The translations under genes were made by a program, and so were the position numbers. A stretch of 64,000 bases of DNA from Lonicera japonica. Its lineage: Eukaryota > Streptophyta > Magnoliopsida > Dipsacales > Caprifoliaceae. Within the stretch, counting starts at the first letter, position 1; every line of letters begins with the position of its first letter. The DNA lies in NCBI GenBank assembly GCA_021464415.1, contig CM038467.1:33449226-33513225 (forward strand). Direction: 5' to 3'. Shown here in pieces: positions 11,412-22,673 of the stretch. Under the pieces are notes generated by a model. That model was given only the letters and a program-made list of their open reading frames with translations. It searched no databases and was not told the origin of the DNA.

Positions 11412-11452
11412 AGACTTGTACTTTGTGTGTATTTCTTTCTCTTGTTTTCTAA

Positions 11453-11477
11453 GAGAGAGAGAGAGAGAGAGAGAGAT
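11453..11477. repeat. (GA)n in the 5' UTR of BAHD copy 1
   Basis: A GA run that reads CT on the gene strand, between the TATA box and the ATG. CT-rich 5' leaders are common in plants. Copy 2 has a shorter interrupted run at about 48074-48092, so length differs between paralogues. Confidence 0.7.
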
Positions 11478-11514
11478 TGGGAATGGGGTGTGGATTTGTG
11501 AGAATCTCTAACGG

Positions 11515-11523
11515 TATTTATAG
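11515..11523 (-). promoter_or_regulatory. TATA box of BAHD copy 1
   Basis: The minus strand reads CTATAAATA about 104 bp before the ATG. The same box is kept in copy 2 at 48131-48139, supporting both the promoter and the start codon at 11411. Confidence 0.75.
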
Positions 11524-11544
11524 GCAAAAGTGCAAGAGAGGTGC

Positions 11545-11550
11545 GTTGGT
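11545..11550 (-). promoter_or_regulatory. Candidate MYB (AC-like) site upstream of BAHD copy 1
   Basis: The minus strand reads ACCAAC, the core of the AC elements bound by R2R3-MYB regulators of phenylpropanoid genes. It lies about 22 bp beyond the TATA box and is conserved in copy 2 (48161-48166). A six-base match is weak on its own; conservation and position raise its interest. Confidence 0.35.
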
Positions 11551-11837
11551 GTGTGGAAGAATTACCAAAAAAACCCTGGATTTTGACACAACAACAAAGT
11601 GCCACTAATCATATATTGACCCCTACATTCATTCCATCTGCATACGAATTTAAATGATCAAATTAAATAATTAAATAATTTAATAGTGTGTTATAAATTA
11701 TATTCATTTATATTTTAGCTTGTACGTGTGTTATTGTTTTATGTCTAGATTGGGTATTTTTAATACTTAACAATAGCCTAGAACAAGAAAAAAAATTAAA
11801 GAAAAATCTGAAGGAGTATTTTTTAAAATAACATTTC

Positions 11838-11860
11838 TTCTCTCTCTCTCTCTCTCTCCA
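11838..11860. repeat. (CT)n microsatellite upstream of BAHD copy 1
   Basis: A CT run in the distal promoter, paralogous to the longer run at 48446-48482. A short CA run follows at about 11915-11929. Confidence 0.8.
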
Positions 11861-11936
11861 CTCGGACCACTCTCCCCCATCAGTCCCGTCTCCCCCTCTA
11901 TTTCTTTCTCTCTCACACACACACACACGTTATTAC

Positions 11937-12117
11937 CTGAGTCCATTTTTTATGGGGGCAAAATTGGATGGAGTCATGGGGTCTTCAATGATAAAATAAC
12001 ACGTATCCACTTTCATTTAAAATTAATTTCTTTTTCATTTTTTCATTTGATACACGTGTCATTTTATCATTGGGACCCCATGACCCCATCCAATTTTGAC
12101 TTCATCAAAAATTTTTC
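11937..12117. mobile_element. Small hairpin MITE, present only in unit 1
   Basis: The left arm reads CAAAATTGGATGGAGTCATG and the right arm gives its inverse (CATGACCCCATCCAATTTTG). CAATGATAAAATAACACGT and its complement extend the arms, so about 165 bp fold into one long stem. Unit 2 lacks it: at about 48533-48540 the flanks are joined directly. It has no coding capacity. The family is uncertain. Confidence 0.7.
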
Positions 12118-12589
12118 CTTACTTTATTAGTTTAAATATAAACAATACAAAAGAATTTCAATCATGTTATATTTATTTCAAACTAATATATATATATATA
12201 TTAGTATATTATTATTTGTTTATAATTTTCTTACATTTGTTTATTTTTTTAAATAATATTATTTCTTATATTGTATTTTTTTACTGTAAATTATTTTGGA
12301 AAATTGAATCTGTTGTGTTACATTTTCTTTTGATCTCCAAAGAAAGTGAGAAAAAAATTGATATAATTATTAGCAAGATTATTGATTACATAAAATGGGG
12401 TCTTTTTGAGTTTTCGCACAAGGCCCTCCAAATTATAGGACTGGCCCTAGTTAAAGAGAAACTACCGCAGATGGGCATGGCTAATGTCACAATTAGAATA
12501 CGATTACACCCATTACTTTTTGTTTCGTTAAATTTAAGTTATGGGCAAATGTTGGAGATCCATTTTTGACTTCTTTTCCAAAATAGACC

Positions 12590-12990
12590 ATTTTTAGAAC
12601 AAATTTATCTATCTAACCCTCTTTTCAACTTATTAGTTAGAATAACACACTTTAAAAATAGTGATTTGAAACTAATATTTTTAAAGGTAAAAAACATGAT
12701 TTGGAAAACTATTGTCATTGATAAGTAGTGAGATCAAATCACTTTGTTCAAAAAAAAAAGTGAGATCAAATCACTATTTTAAAAAAATAACTATTCAGTG
12801 ATGCTTTTTCGAAATTGAGAAAATAGTGATTTGATCTCACTATTTATTAACAAAAATAATAATTTGGAATCACCGTTTTACTTTAAAATAATGATTCCAA
12901 ATCATTATTTTTGAAAGTGTGCTATTTTGGTTAATAAGTTGAAAAATGGCTTAGTATGCCTTTTAGTTCAAAACGTGACCAAAAAAAAAA
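12590..12990. mobile_element. MITE-like inverted-repeat element (unit 1 copy)
   Basis: The segment TTTTCAACTTATTAGTTAGA near 12616 is matched in inverse near 12930-12955, and AATAACACACTTTAAAAATA is matched by TATTTTTGAAAGTGTGCTAT. The interior holds further inverted AGTGATTTGATCTCACT words. The whole folds on itself. It is also in unit 2 (about 48985-49405), so it predates the duplication. Exact ends are uncertain. Confidence 0.6.
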
Positions 12991-13275
12991 AAGTTCCCTA
13001 ATTCTACTCCATAGTAATAATATAGTAAGAGCCCACAAAAGTGTCAATTCAAAATTTTGGAGTCTTCATTAACACCATAAATCAAAAGCCCTCTTGATTT
13101 TCTATGCTAGTATAGATCATTATATATATCTACTATTTACTATTATAAAGACTAAAGGCATTTTGGGATTCTTGAAACCGTGTCAAGTTCTTGTTCTTCC
13201 TATTTTGCCCTTATAAACTTTTATAATGGAAAGAAAGAATTCTCGATCCTAACCCAATACTAACCCTTTATATAA

Positions 13276-13395
13276 ATAGGGTTAAGAGAATGTTGCAATA
13301 ATGGAAAGAATAATAGGGTTAAGAGAATGTTGCAATAATGGAAAGAATAATGGGTTAAGAGAATGTTGCAATAATGGAAAGAATAATAGGGTTAG
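13276..13395. repeat. 37-bp minisatellite expanded in unit 1
   Basis: A unit of about 37 bp containing GAGAATGTTGCAATAATGG is present about three times in tandem, followed by degenerate pieces. Unit 2 has a single copy at about 49646-49680. The expansion or contraction therefore happened after the duplication. Confidence 0.8.
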
Positions 13396-13890
13396 GAGAA
13401 TGTGTAAGAGTGTTAAAGAGTGTTCTGGCAGCGGTAGTTTTCCGCCGTGATGTGATCAAGGTGACCCGGCCCTTTATGTAGGGTTAGGAGAATGTTATAA
13501 ATATTATGGAAAGAAATAATTATTAAGAAATAGATAATCCTAAATCAATCTAGGATACATGCTATCAATTCATTAGATAATTGATATGCTAACAATACTA
13601 ATCTATAAGATAACTAATATGCTAACGGGTCTGGTTTAGCCATTTAGGAGAATAAATCAATTGACTCGCCCCAACCAAAATATATTTTTTTATTTTTTTA
13701 TTCCTTATACTAATCGAGTAAGGCCCGTAGTTGTGGCGTGTTATCTTCTCAATAGATCTACAACCATAATTTTTTCTTTGATTTGTTTTTTAAAAAGAGA
13801 AGGTAACTAAGTTCTAAATTTTTTCCTTTTGTTACAATAATAACGAAAATCTCTCCACCACCACAAAACCGCCACTACTAACACACCCAC

Positions 13891-14106
13891 ATGGCCAAGG
13901 GTTTCAAGAAACTAGTAAAGTCATTTAAGGGTAAAAGGACACAGCAAAAGGGCATATATTCTTTTATTTTATTTTTTTCTCTTTTATCGAAAGAAATACC
14001 TACCTCTCTCTCTCCCTTCTCCACAAAACATTATCTCTTTCCCTCTGATCACGTCACTTACACTTCTTTAGTCAATAACACAACTCACCTAATCGTTTAT
14101 ATATAA
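13891..14106 (+). other. Short conserved ORF, unidentified (unit 1)
   Basis: The 71-codon frame starts with MAKGFKKLVKSFKGKR, a lysine-rich stretch, after a C- and A-rich leader (ACACACCCACATGGCC), and then runs into low-complexity AT-rich sequence. Unit 2 keeps the start (50166) but has lost one A, so the frame shifts after about 12 codons. I do not recognise a family. It could be a first-exon relic of a lost gene or chance. The identical leader in both units simply reflects the duplication. Confidence 0.25.
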
Positions 14107-14280
14107 TTCAAGGTGTTATTTGAAAAATAAATAAATTAATAATAATACATTATATATATGGACATATAGTAGTGTCTGTCTTTTTCATGTCCTTAAAATT
14201 TTTTAGTAACGTTCCATTTTCGTAATTAGAAATTTTTTTTAGGATTACCAATTTTGCCAAAAAAAAAAGGAATAACTTAA

Positions 14281-14633
14281 GGTCCTTATTTACGGACCGG
14301 GCCATTTGACATGCTTCCCGATGAAATTTTTTGATGAAATTTGGTGGAGATGTTTTTCATCATGTGTAGAACATCTCCACCAAATTTCATCAAAAAATTC
14401 AACCGGGAAGATGGTTAACTACCGGATTGAAAAATATTGGTCCAGAAATAGATATATATATATATATATATGTCCAATGTTTTTCAATCCTGTAGTTAAT
14501 CCACTTCCCGGTTGAATTTTATGATAACATTTGGTGGACATGTTCTACACATGATGAAAAACATCCCCACCAAATTTCGTCAAAAAATTGCATCGGAAAG
14601 TGTGTCAAATGGCCCGGTCCGTAAATAAGGACC
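14281..14633. mobile_element. Foldback element with nested hairpins, flanked by TTAA
   Basis: The two arms of about 160 bp (about 14281-14447 and 14470-14633) are near-perfect inverse copies, starting GGTCCTTATTTACGGACCGG. Each arm itself contains an inverted repeat (GATGAAATTTGGTGGAGATG and its complement CATCTCCACCAAATTTCATC). A (TA)n loop separates the arms. TTAA lies on both sides (14277-14280, 14634-14637), a possible target duplication. Unit 2 lacks the element. It has no coding capacity; transcription would give a long double-stranded RNA. Confidence 0.85.
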
Positions 14634-15214
14634 TTAATTTAAGGTCCTTACTTGAAATGCACTGTGTATACACTTGCTGCGTTCATATTATAATATAAAT
14701 TTATACATCATTTTTTTAATTATAAAAGAAGTGATTACTTGAGAATGTCCTATATATTTTAAACTTTAGCAGAGAGCCTTTTCAATCACATGACTCTAAT
14801 GGCCAGTAGCTGTGCATAGTCGGTAAAATAATGGGTTATTTTTTTTAATAAATAATCTTTGGAACAAAAGTATCTATTGAAATATATTAATTGAAGTTAG
14901 ATGCTAAATATAATGAAGTATTTTGTTGATACGAAATTAATTAAAAATGATGAATTTTTTCCATAAATTTTGTTTAGTACATGTTACAAAACCAATTTTT
15001 CAACTATAGGCTCCCACGTAATTATCGTTACGAAATATAGACTTATTTTACGAAAATATTAATTTTTTATCTTCAAATATATATATAAATCATGATATTA
15101 TTTTGATCAAATCATACCAACAAACTACTTTTTTTCGGACAAAGCAATTCTATGGGAAATAGAAGTGGTACCTGACCAGTGGAGGACTGTTTACCAAGAT
15201 CCTATTTAAGTTAA

Positions 15215-15519
15215 TTAGCAAAAATAACCCTTAATGTTTGACCTAAATCTTTCGCTTGTCCCTAAAGTTTAATTTTCAGTTGAAATATTCTTAAAGTTTT
15301 TAATTTCGGTTGAAGCATCCAAAAATGTCCTTTAAAAAAGTGGTTTGTGACAATCATCCTTTTGACAATCATCTGTGTTTTCCAACCATCTTTTTAATGG
15401 CGCATCCAGTTTTGAAAAAGTGAGGGAAAACTAGAAAATTTAAGAATGCTTCAACCAAAAATTGATCTTTAGGGATTAGCGAGAGATTCGGGTCAAACTT
15501 TAGGGGGCATTTTTGCTAA
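15215..15519. mobile_element. MITE with long terminal inverted repeats (unit 1 copy)
   Basis: It starts TTAGCAAAAATAACCCTTAA and ends with the inverse TTTTGCTAA. Inside, GTTTGACCTAAATCTTTCGC is matched by the inverse of GAGAGATTCGGGTCAAAC, and CAGTTGAAATATTCTTAAAG by an inverse near 15445-15465. It is about 305 bp and non-coding. It lies at the same site in unit 2 (53533-53837), so it was there before the duplication. Sequences starting TTAGCAAAAAT...TTTGACC are widespread plant repeats. Confidence 0.75.
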
Positions 15520-18500
15520 TTACGCTCCTATATATATATTATATTATAAAGCTGAAGATAGTTTGACAGTTATACTGTAGCATTATCATCTTTTGCTTAT
15601 TTTAATTTTACCTTTGCAAACATGATTTGAAACTCTATACCAGTTTAGGTGGATTTTTAGCTAGGAAGATATCGATCTCACATGGAAAGCTATTTTTGTC
15701 GTCCACCAGCTTTATTATCATATTACTATACTAATTTTTCAACTTGTGATACAAATTAATTATTTTTACTATCATTTTTTAACTTATTATCTAACGGAAC
15801 ATTATAACAATAAAAGATAATGCTTCTATTATAACTAAATATCAGTCACTTTCATTTTTGCTTGCAAAAGTCATGTATTAGGGCAACTGCTGAACTGTTC
15901 TTCCCCCCATTAAATTTTATATATACATTCAAAGAAAGGAGGAACAGATTAACATTGTTCAAAAGTCATGTATTTGGATCTTTTAATTGAACTAAAATTG
16001 TGTCAATTTGACTAAAGCCTAATACTATTTCATTTGTGTCTAAGTTAATTTTGTTCGATCAATTATTAAATTAGTGATTTTCTGACAATTTTTGTCGCGG
16101 ATTTGTCTGTAACAAATATTTATAAGTGAAATTTTATTTGTAACAAATTAAAATTGGCCCTAAATGGGATCCAAATGTGCAGTCAATACCAATTTGGGGC
16201 AAGCTGCTTCTTTTTTTTATTTTTTATTTGAAAGCCCAAACAACAAACTCGATTATCATACCAAAAAAGGCTAATAAGTCAGCCCTAGAATACGAAATTC
16301 TAGCTTTCCAAATCCAAAATATAAATAAGGCCAGAAAAAAGGCCAAATAACCCTTTTTATAAAACTATTGTTCTTAAACTTTATTTGTCATAGTTAAATA
16401 CCGTGACACATGGTGCGCACAAGCATATAATTTGGTATGTTGAGGCTTAGTCACCATGAAGATCGAGATACAAAGTTGAAAAATATATGTTGATGTGAAA
16501 ACTTATTCGTTATTTAAGGTAAAGGAAAACTTACAAATGACGATTATAGTTCTAAACTTTTTTTTTCCTACAGATGCATGTTGGATTTATGAATCCTTTG
16601 TTGGGTTGGAAAGGAAACATCTAGAGCTTTCTTTTGATATGACCAGAGAAATGTTCCATACTACCTATATAAGGGTTAGGCTTGTGAGGATTAAAAGAAA
16701 ATTAAGTAATTGTAAGGACTCTATAACAAGTGTAACTATAACATAGAGGTCGAGTGCGGTTAGTCACTCTGAATTTAAAAAATTGGGTTCCATTGAAAGT
16801 TCTTTAGGTTAAGTCCGGCCAATGGCAGATTCAGAATTTGGAATACGGGGGTGCCAAAACACATCATAAAAAATATGACAAAAAGTTTTAAAAAAATTTA
16901 TTTTAATTAAGAAGTTCTTTACATATATTTTTGTAGCATACATAAAAAACATGCGTTTCGCATGAATGTGGTGCTCTATCTCTTTGGTGGATTTACATTG
17001 AATGTGAATGTGGTGCCCTTGAGTTTACGCTTGTATTTCCTTCTCTCTCTTCCTTGTCGGTGTCAGTCACAAACAAAACCCCTTAATCATTTGCATTGAT
17101 TAGGATTTATGTGCATGATTGATGTATTATTTGTTATATACTTTTCTTGCACTTTGCTTGTCGAATTTTTTTTTTGTGATCAATCGTGACAAACAACTTT
17201 TCTATTGTTGTAACTTTAGTCCATTTCTCAGCTTTTGTTAAAATTGGCAAATGGGATGTATAAATTATTTAAACAAACCCCAACTTTCTAAGTATTTACA
17301 CAACCTCCCCCAACTTTTCAGTTTCTTTGCCAATAAATCCTTATATATTGTTGATTTTATGTTGTCTTATGCTTCATTCTCTTTGCAACAATTTCTCTTA
17401 TCTTATATCCACCATTCACAACCCATCACAACCTCACGTAACTATATAACAATTATTTAACTGCTTAGGTGAGTAAGATATGTTGTATAACACATGCTTA
17501 TGTATGTGATATTATAAACAATTAAAATAATTACGCAAACATTCAAAACAAATGAAACAAAAATTATAGTCAAACATCAGGTGAGGCAAAAGTCCTGCAT
17601 TGCACTTTTTCCATTTTAAATTAAGAGGTTACTATTTTTTTTTTTCAAGTATCCCAAATTAAAATTTCAATTTCAATTTTTTCCTTTTCCTTTTTTTTAC
17701 ACATAATCACTATATGCACATTTTAGTTTATAGCAAACATTTTTTATTTTTTTAACAATTGATTGCATTTAAATTAGTATGTGTATTTTTTAAAAGAATA
17801 TGAAGTCAAATCAAAGTACCTTACTTTGAGACCGAAAGAGTAATAAAAAATTATGTAAGTTTGGAACATTTTACTTCAATTTCATATTATAGCATAACAA
17901 GTTATAACGTTAAAAAAAAATTATCATCTCCATAATAATTATAAAAATGATGGATTGGAGGGTTGGCAGTAGAGATTTAAAGTTATAAACCCAAAAAATT
18001 AAGTGTCACCCCACAAGTATAAGTATTAAGTTACTTATTATTTTATGTATATATAATAGAGTAATGGGTTGAAAAATTAGAAACAACGAAAATTTTAGAG
18101 AGAAAAATGGGAGTTGAGGGAGCTATTAGTGAAGAAGTTGAAAAATTGGGTTGCTTACGAAAATGCTTAGAAAGTTGAGCTGGCATATTTAAATAATTTA
18201 TATATTCCATTGGCCAATTTCAACAAAAACTAACGGATAGACTAAATTGACAATAATTAAAAAATTGTTTCCTACGGTTGACCGCAAAAAAAATGATTAA
18301 CTAAAAGTACAAAATGGCGAAAAATTTGTACCATTTTTAGTTATTTAGCCTTTTTAAAAAAGAAAAGTACTCTGAGTAATTACCAATGCATTTTGAAGAA
18401 ACCTATTTGTATTGGTAGGCACGCCTTTGGTGATCAGTATTGTGCAGTTAATATAGTTATTATTAGGCCTTTTTTTTTATCGTTTTGAGCAAAAGCTTTG

Positions 18501-18819
18501 TTATATTTATTAGGTATTTTTATAATATATTTTTATCAACATGTATTATATATATGAATTACTCTCACAAGATATAACAATGATAAAGCATACTAAATAT
18601 ATCCGATAAGAATATGTGATAAGAATTGTAAGTAAAAAATAAAACATTTTCCATAGGGCTCTTTGCATGGATTCATAAGTACTACCGGCCCGCCAGCCTT
18701 TCAGGTGGGTAAGTTAGGTGGCTGGCTACTACAGCCCACAAATAGACTAATACAATTAAATATATGTAAAGCGAAAATATATAACAAAAGAATGTATTTT
18801 TGACTTTCACATACTCTAA
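15520..18819. other. Shared non-coding DNA of unit 1
   Basis: This matches 53838-57138 in unit 2 almost throughout, with scattered substitutions and small indels. Short frames (for example 16495-16746 and 17251-17460) have no recognisable domain. The segment at about 16820-16990 (GGATTCAGAATTTGGAATAC, GGGGGTGCCAAAACAC) looks like a decayed dispersed repeat. No gene is supported. Confidence 0.5.
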
Positions 18820-19878
18820 TTATATATAGAGAAGGAAATCTTTGAGTGCAAAGTTGTTTTACATTGTTTATAAATTCTAGCCGGAGCTCCGATGACCACT
18901 ATCAAAACTGATCCAAGGACTTCGTCGGAGCTTTAAGAATGGTCGCTAAAACTCCAGTGAGTAATGATGGCGGAGGTGGTTAATGAGATTTAGTAACCAC
19001 TAATGGTAATAAATAAATAAATAAATAAATTGTAAAACGGTATAATTGACAATTCAAAAAGATGGGGTATATTTCTTTAAGTAGACAAATATTGAAAATT
19101 GTTCTTATGGCTAAACAAATTGAGTAGGAAGTCCTCCATCTAGTATAAAATCGGAAGCTGTCTTTGACTTGAATAAAATTATGGTTGAGGCACTTACAAT
19201 CCATTTTCTCTTTTAAACGCACTAATTTATCACAGTCAATAATTTAGAGCAAGACTTGTTTTCGATGGTGGGTAATAAATTGATTATGTTAAAAGAATTT
19301 AAAAATTAGTAAGTAATTAGACTAGAAGATAAGATGTATAAATAATAAGATAAGAAAAGATTATGCAATGTAGTCATGAACAGTGATCGTGAAAGTGATG
19401 TTACAACAAATGGGGAAAACCTTTTGCAGTGCTTTTAATTTTGATTTTTGAGTGTCTTTTAGAAAATGTTTTTATTGTAAAAAAATTTGTATATATATAT
19501 ATATTATTTTTTATTACATCCACTAGATTGAATGTTTTGATGATGAAATTTTATAGTATAATGTATAATCTATTCATCGTGAAAATTATATCTACCAAAT
19601 TTTATCAAAAGACTCATCTATATTTTCCATTCAAAATGTACAATCTGTCTCTTTTTTAAAGAAAGAAGCATCCCCTCTGAGGTGGGCTAATATGCATATT
19701 ATAAATACACACACATGAGTATGACCATTAACACTTCAAAGAAATTATCTAACATGTATTTAAAATGATAATTAGTGACATTTTTTTCTATTTTTAGGGA
19801 CGCTCTATTTACTTTTAATTGTGAGAGATTTTAGAGTGTTGGAGGATATCTTTGGATTGTCTATAATCATACACTATT
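18820..19878. repeat. Direct repeat X, left copy (1059 bp of host sequence)
   Basis: Starts TTATATATAGAGAAGG and ends ACACTATT. It is nearly identical (about two substitutions and one 4-bp ATAA-unit difference) to 27018-28072. The two copies bracket the Helitron array. The base before it (18819, A) and its first base (T) make the A|T site that Helitrons use. Confidence 0.95.
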
Positions 19879-20889
19879 TTAATTTAACAATATTTAAAGT
19901 TCATTTTTTTTAGGTACATTGATTTATTTATGATTTTGTTTTTTAAAGTTTACAAATTGTATATACAAAAATAGATTAATATTATTGTACAAGCAAAAAG
20001 AATTATGTTAAAGAAAATTATCTTCCTTAAACATAATTAATAAACTATAAATTTTGTTACTTTAAAAAAACCTATAAATTTGATTCGATAACAAATAAAA
20101 CTACCTTAGCAATAGCAATCAGGATTTAGGATGACAAAATATCTATCCTTATGAGTTTTTGACTAACCATGACCTTAAAGCCTGATATTTTTTATTTTTT
20201 TAATTGTGGTAAGTATGGGTACATTTTAAACATAAATATGATTTGTGTTATATCCAGCTTAGGTTCATGTAAATATAGCATGTTGAACTTAAACAAACTC
20301 ATATATTCGATGAAGGAGAGCCATCTTTTTGGAGTATTAACGATCCCCATGGTGATATCCAAAAATATCTAATAATATTGCGTACCATACCATTTTTTGA
20401 TTATTAGGCATGTATGAGTAGTTTTTACTATCAATATCAATTATTTATTAATATTTTAACATTTAATTATATTAAATTCGATGTAAGTTTCGATTGCTCA
20501 AAATTATTTATACGTTCTCAAATTTAATTCTATTTTCTTATTATAAATAGTAAAAATTAATTTTCTGAATGTAGGAATTTTAATTTTTAACACCCCTTTA
20601 TTTCTAAAAAACAAATATAAAAGACATCACATCATATATACATTAACAACTTCATTTTTAATCATTAAAAAATTTAGAACTCGCAAATTTATTTATTTAT
20701 TTCTCAGGATTAAAGTAGTCATATTTACAATATCAATTTGTTTGATGAAAAAAATATAATTAATTATAAGAAATGAGAAAAAAATAAAAAAGTTAATTGT
20801 ATGTGATAAGGGCATATCTAAAACTTAAAGCATATCAGGTATTATATTTATTATTTTTTAAAAATAAAATAATAATAGTTTATTTTCTA

Positions 20890-21740
20890 TAATGACTCAA
20901 AATATCTTATATCGATAGTATAATAAAAAGTTCCTTGGTATACATGCAGATGTAATGAATCTAACTTACAACTTGGGCTATCCATTTTGATAGAGAACCT
21001 AAATGGTTACATATGATATCAGAGTAGATCCAGTACCACTATCACGTGACGTGTGGATATTGCAGGTCGAGTCTGTGCCCGGACTGACGAGGACGTCAGG
21101 GATTTAATGAGGAGAGATTGTAAATACCCAAAATATCTCACATCGGTAGTGTAATGAGTTCTTTGGTATATATATGTAGGTGTAATGAATTTAACTTACA
21201 ATTTGAGCTAGCCATTTTGAGGGGAAACTCTGGACTACAACCAGGTGATGCGCTGATATTTTGGGTCGGATTTGTAATGCTGACGGATAGCCGCAATAAT
21301 TGAACGCAGTTAGCTAACAGGAGGAGATTGTAATGACTCAAAAATATCCTACATTAATTGTATAATGTAAAAATCTTTGGTATATGTGTGTGAACAATGA
21401 CCCTATATCACAACTTAGGCTAGCCATTTTGAGGAAAAACCCTGGTGGTTACGTATGGTATTAGAGTGGACCTAGGACCACTATCACGTGAGGTGTTGAT
21501 ATTGTGGTCGAGTTTGTGCGACTAACAACAAGCCTTTGTGTGTGATCCCGACCTGACGATAGCATCAAGAATTTAACAGGCGGAGATTATGATGACCCAA
21601 AATATCCTACATCGGTAGTGTAATAGAAACATCGATAGTGTAATGGGAAGGCCCTTAATATATATTGGTATATATGTGGGTGCAATGAACCTAATTATAA
21701 CTTAAGCTAGCAATTTTAAGGGAGAACCCAGATTGTTACA
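20890..21740. repeat. Four tandem diverged modules inside Helitron 1
   Basis: Modules start near 20890, 21119, 21330 and 21588, each with a CAAAATATCYTACATCGGTA-like word, then TTGGTATATATG, AACTTACAACTTGAGCTAGC and CCATTTTGA. The longer modules continue with CCACTATCACGTGA. Spacing is about 210-260 bp and the last module is partial. The same block is repeated in Helitron 2 (25237-26085). Confidence 0.75.
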
Positions 21741-22646
21741 TTTTATCTGAAAACTAATTATAATTTTGAAATATTATGTTGATCTAAATATAAACATATT
21801 AATTTAAACTTACTTGATTATTGTTTTGGCGTACATTTATTCTATATGTTATTAATAATTTTTAAATTTTAAAAATCCAAAAGGTATTAATGGAAATATA
21901 TAAATAGATTGTGTTTGAATTAACTTTAGGGGATCAATAGTTGAGTTTAGGGTTTTACCAAATTCGAATTCGATATATCTAAAAATATGATTAAAACCAA
22001 ACTTGACTAAAAGTATATTTATTTATTTTTAAAAAAAATTCTACCCAGTTTACTATACTGTACGTATAAATCTCAACTCACTATTTCCCTTCTTACCGGT
22101 TGTAATTAGATTGTATCACAAGGGTATTTTAAAGAAAAAATGTTACATTTTAGTAAAGTTGAGACAAATGAACATAATTTATGTGAACTCGAACTTAAGC
22201 CACTTAGAACCCCTATTTTTTTCAGATTGTAAAAGGAAAAAGAAAGAGTCTATCCTATATTGAGGTTTGATTAGTCGAAAACCCGTCAAATTGAGCTATT
22301 TCCTATCCGTAATTGTAGTAAAAGTGAAATTAGACGGACTTAATTTATTCTACCACTATTTGAATAATATGCATAGAATTGTATTTTTAAAATATAATTA
22401 AGATTAAAAATTAAAATTAGTGATGTATGGGAAAATTTAATTCCTTTTGCTCTTAAATTAAGAGTATACTACTATTTTTTTGGGTTAATGTTAAAATTAA
22501 ATTCTCTACAAAATAGAAAAATTAGAATAAGGACTCTTAATAAAAGATTATAAAATATTAAAATTACAAGTAATTACATATACAAAAAGAAATCAATAAA
22601 TAAAATTTTAGATAGTTTCACTAATTATATATAGGCAAAATCGAAT

Positions 22647-22661
22647 CGTGCCGTAGGCACG
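22647..22661 (+). terminator. Helitron 1 3' hairpin
   Basis: Six-base perfect stem CGTGCC/GGCACG with loop GTA, 12 bases before the element end at 22673. Helitron 3' ends carry such a hairpin shortly before CTRR. It is matched exactly in Helitron 2 at 26991-27005. Confidence 0.8.
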
Positions 22662-22673
22662 AGTATTAGATAG

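Larger units (their letters stand above)
19876..22673 (+). mobile_element. Helitron 1, 5'-truncated
   Basis: This 2798-bp segment is repeated, about 98% alike by eye, as the 3' part of Helitron 2 (24220-27017). Its right end carries the Helitron-type hairpin CGTGCC-GTA-GGCACG (22647-22661) followed by a few bases. The last four bases read ATAG rather than the CTAG of Helitron 2, so the terminator is altered. The left end has no TC terminus: it is joined to repeat X through a 3-bp overlap (ATT, 19876-19878). No Rep/helicase ORF is present, so it is non-autonomous. Confidence 0.8.

Noticed and set aside
12096..12569. 157-codon plus-strand ORF
   Set aside because: The composition is almost entirely Ile, Phe, Tyr, Leu and Lys from AT-rich DNA. 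It crosses a MITE edge and the frame is not kept in unit 2.
20169..20372. 67-codon ORF repeated at 24513-24716
   Set aside because: It is preserved only because the two Helitron copies are recent. The composition is low-complexity and no domain is recognisable.
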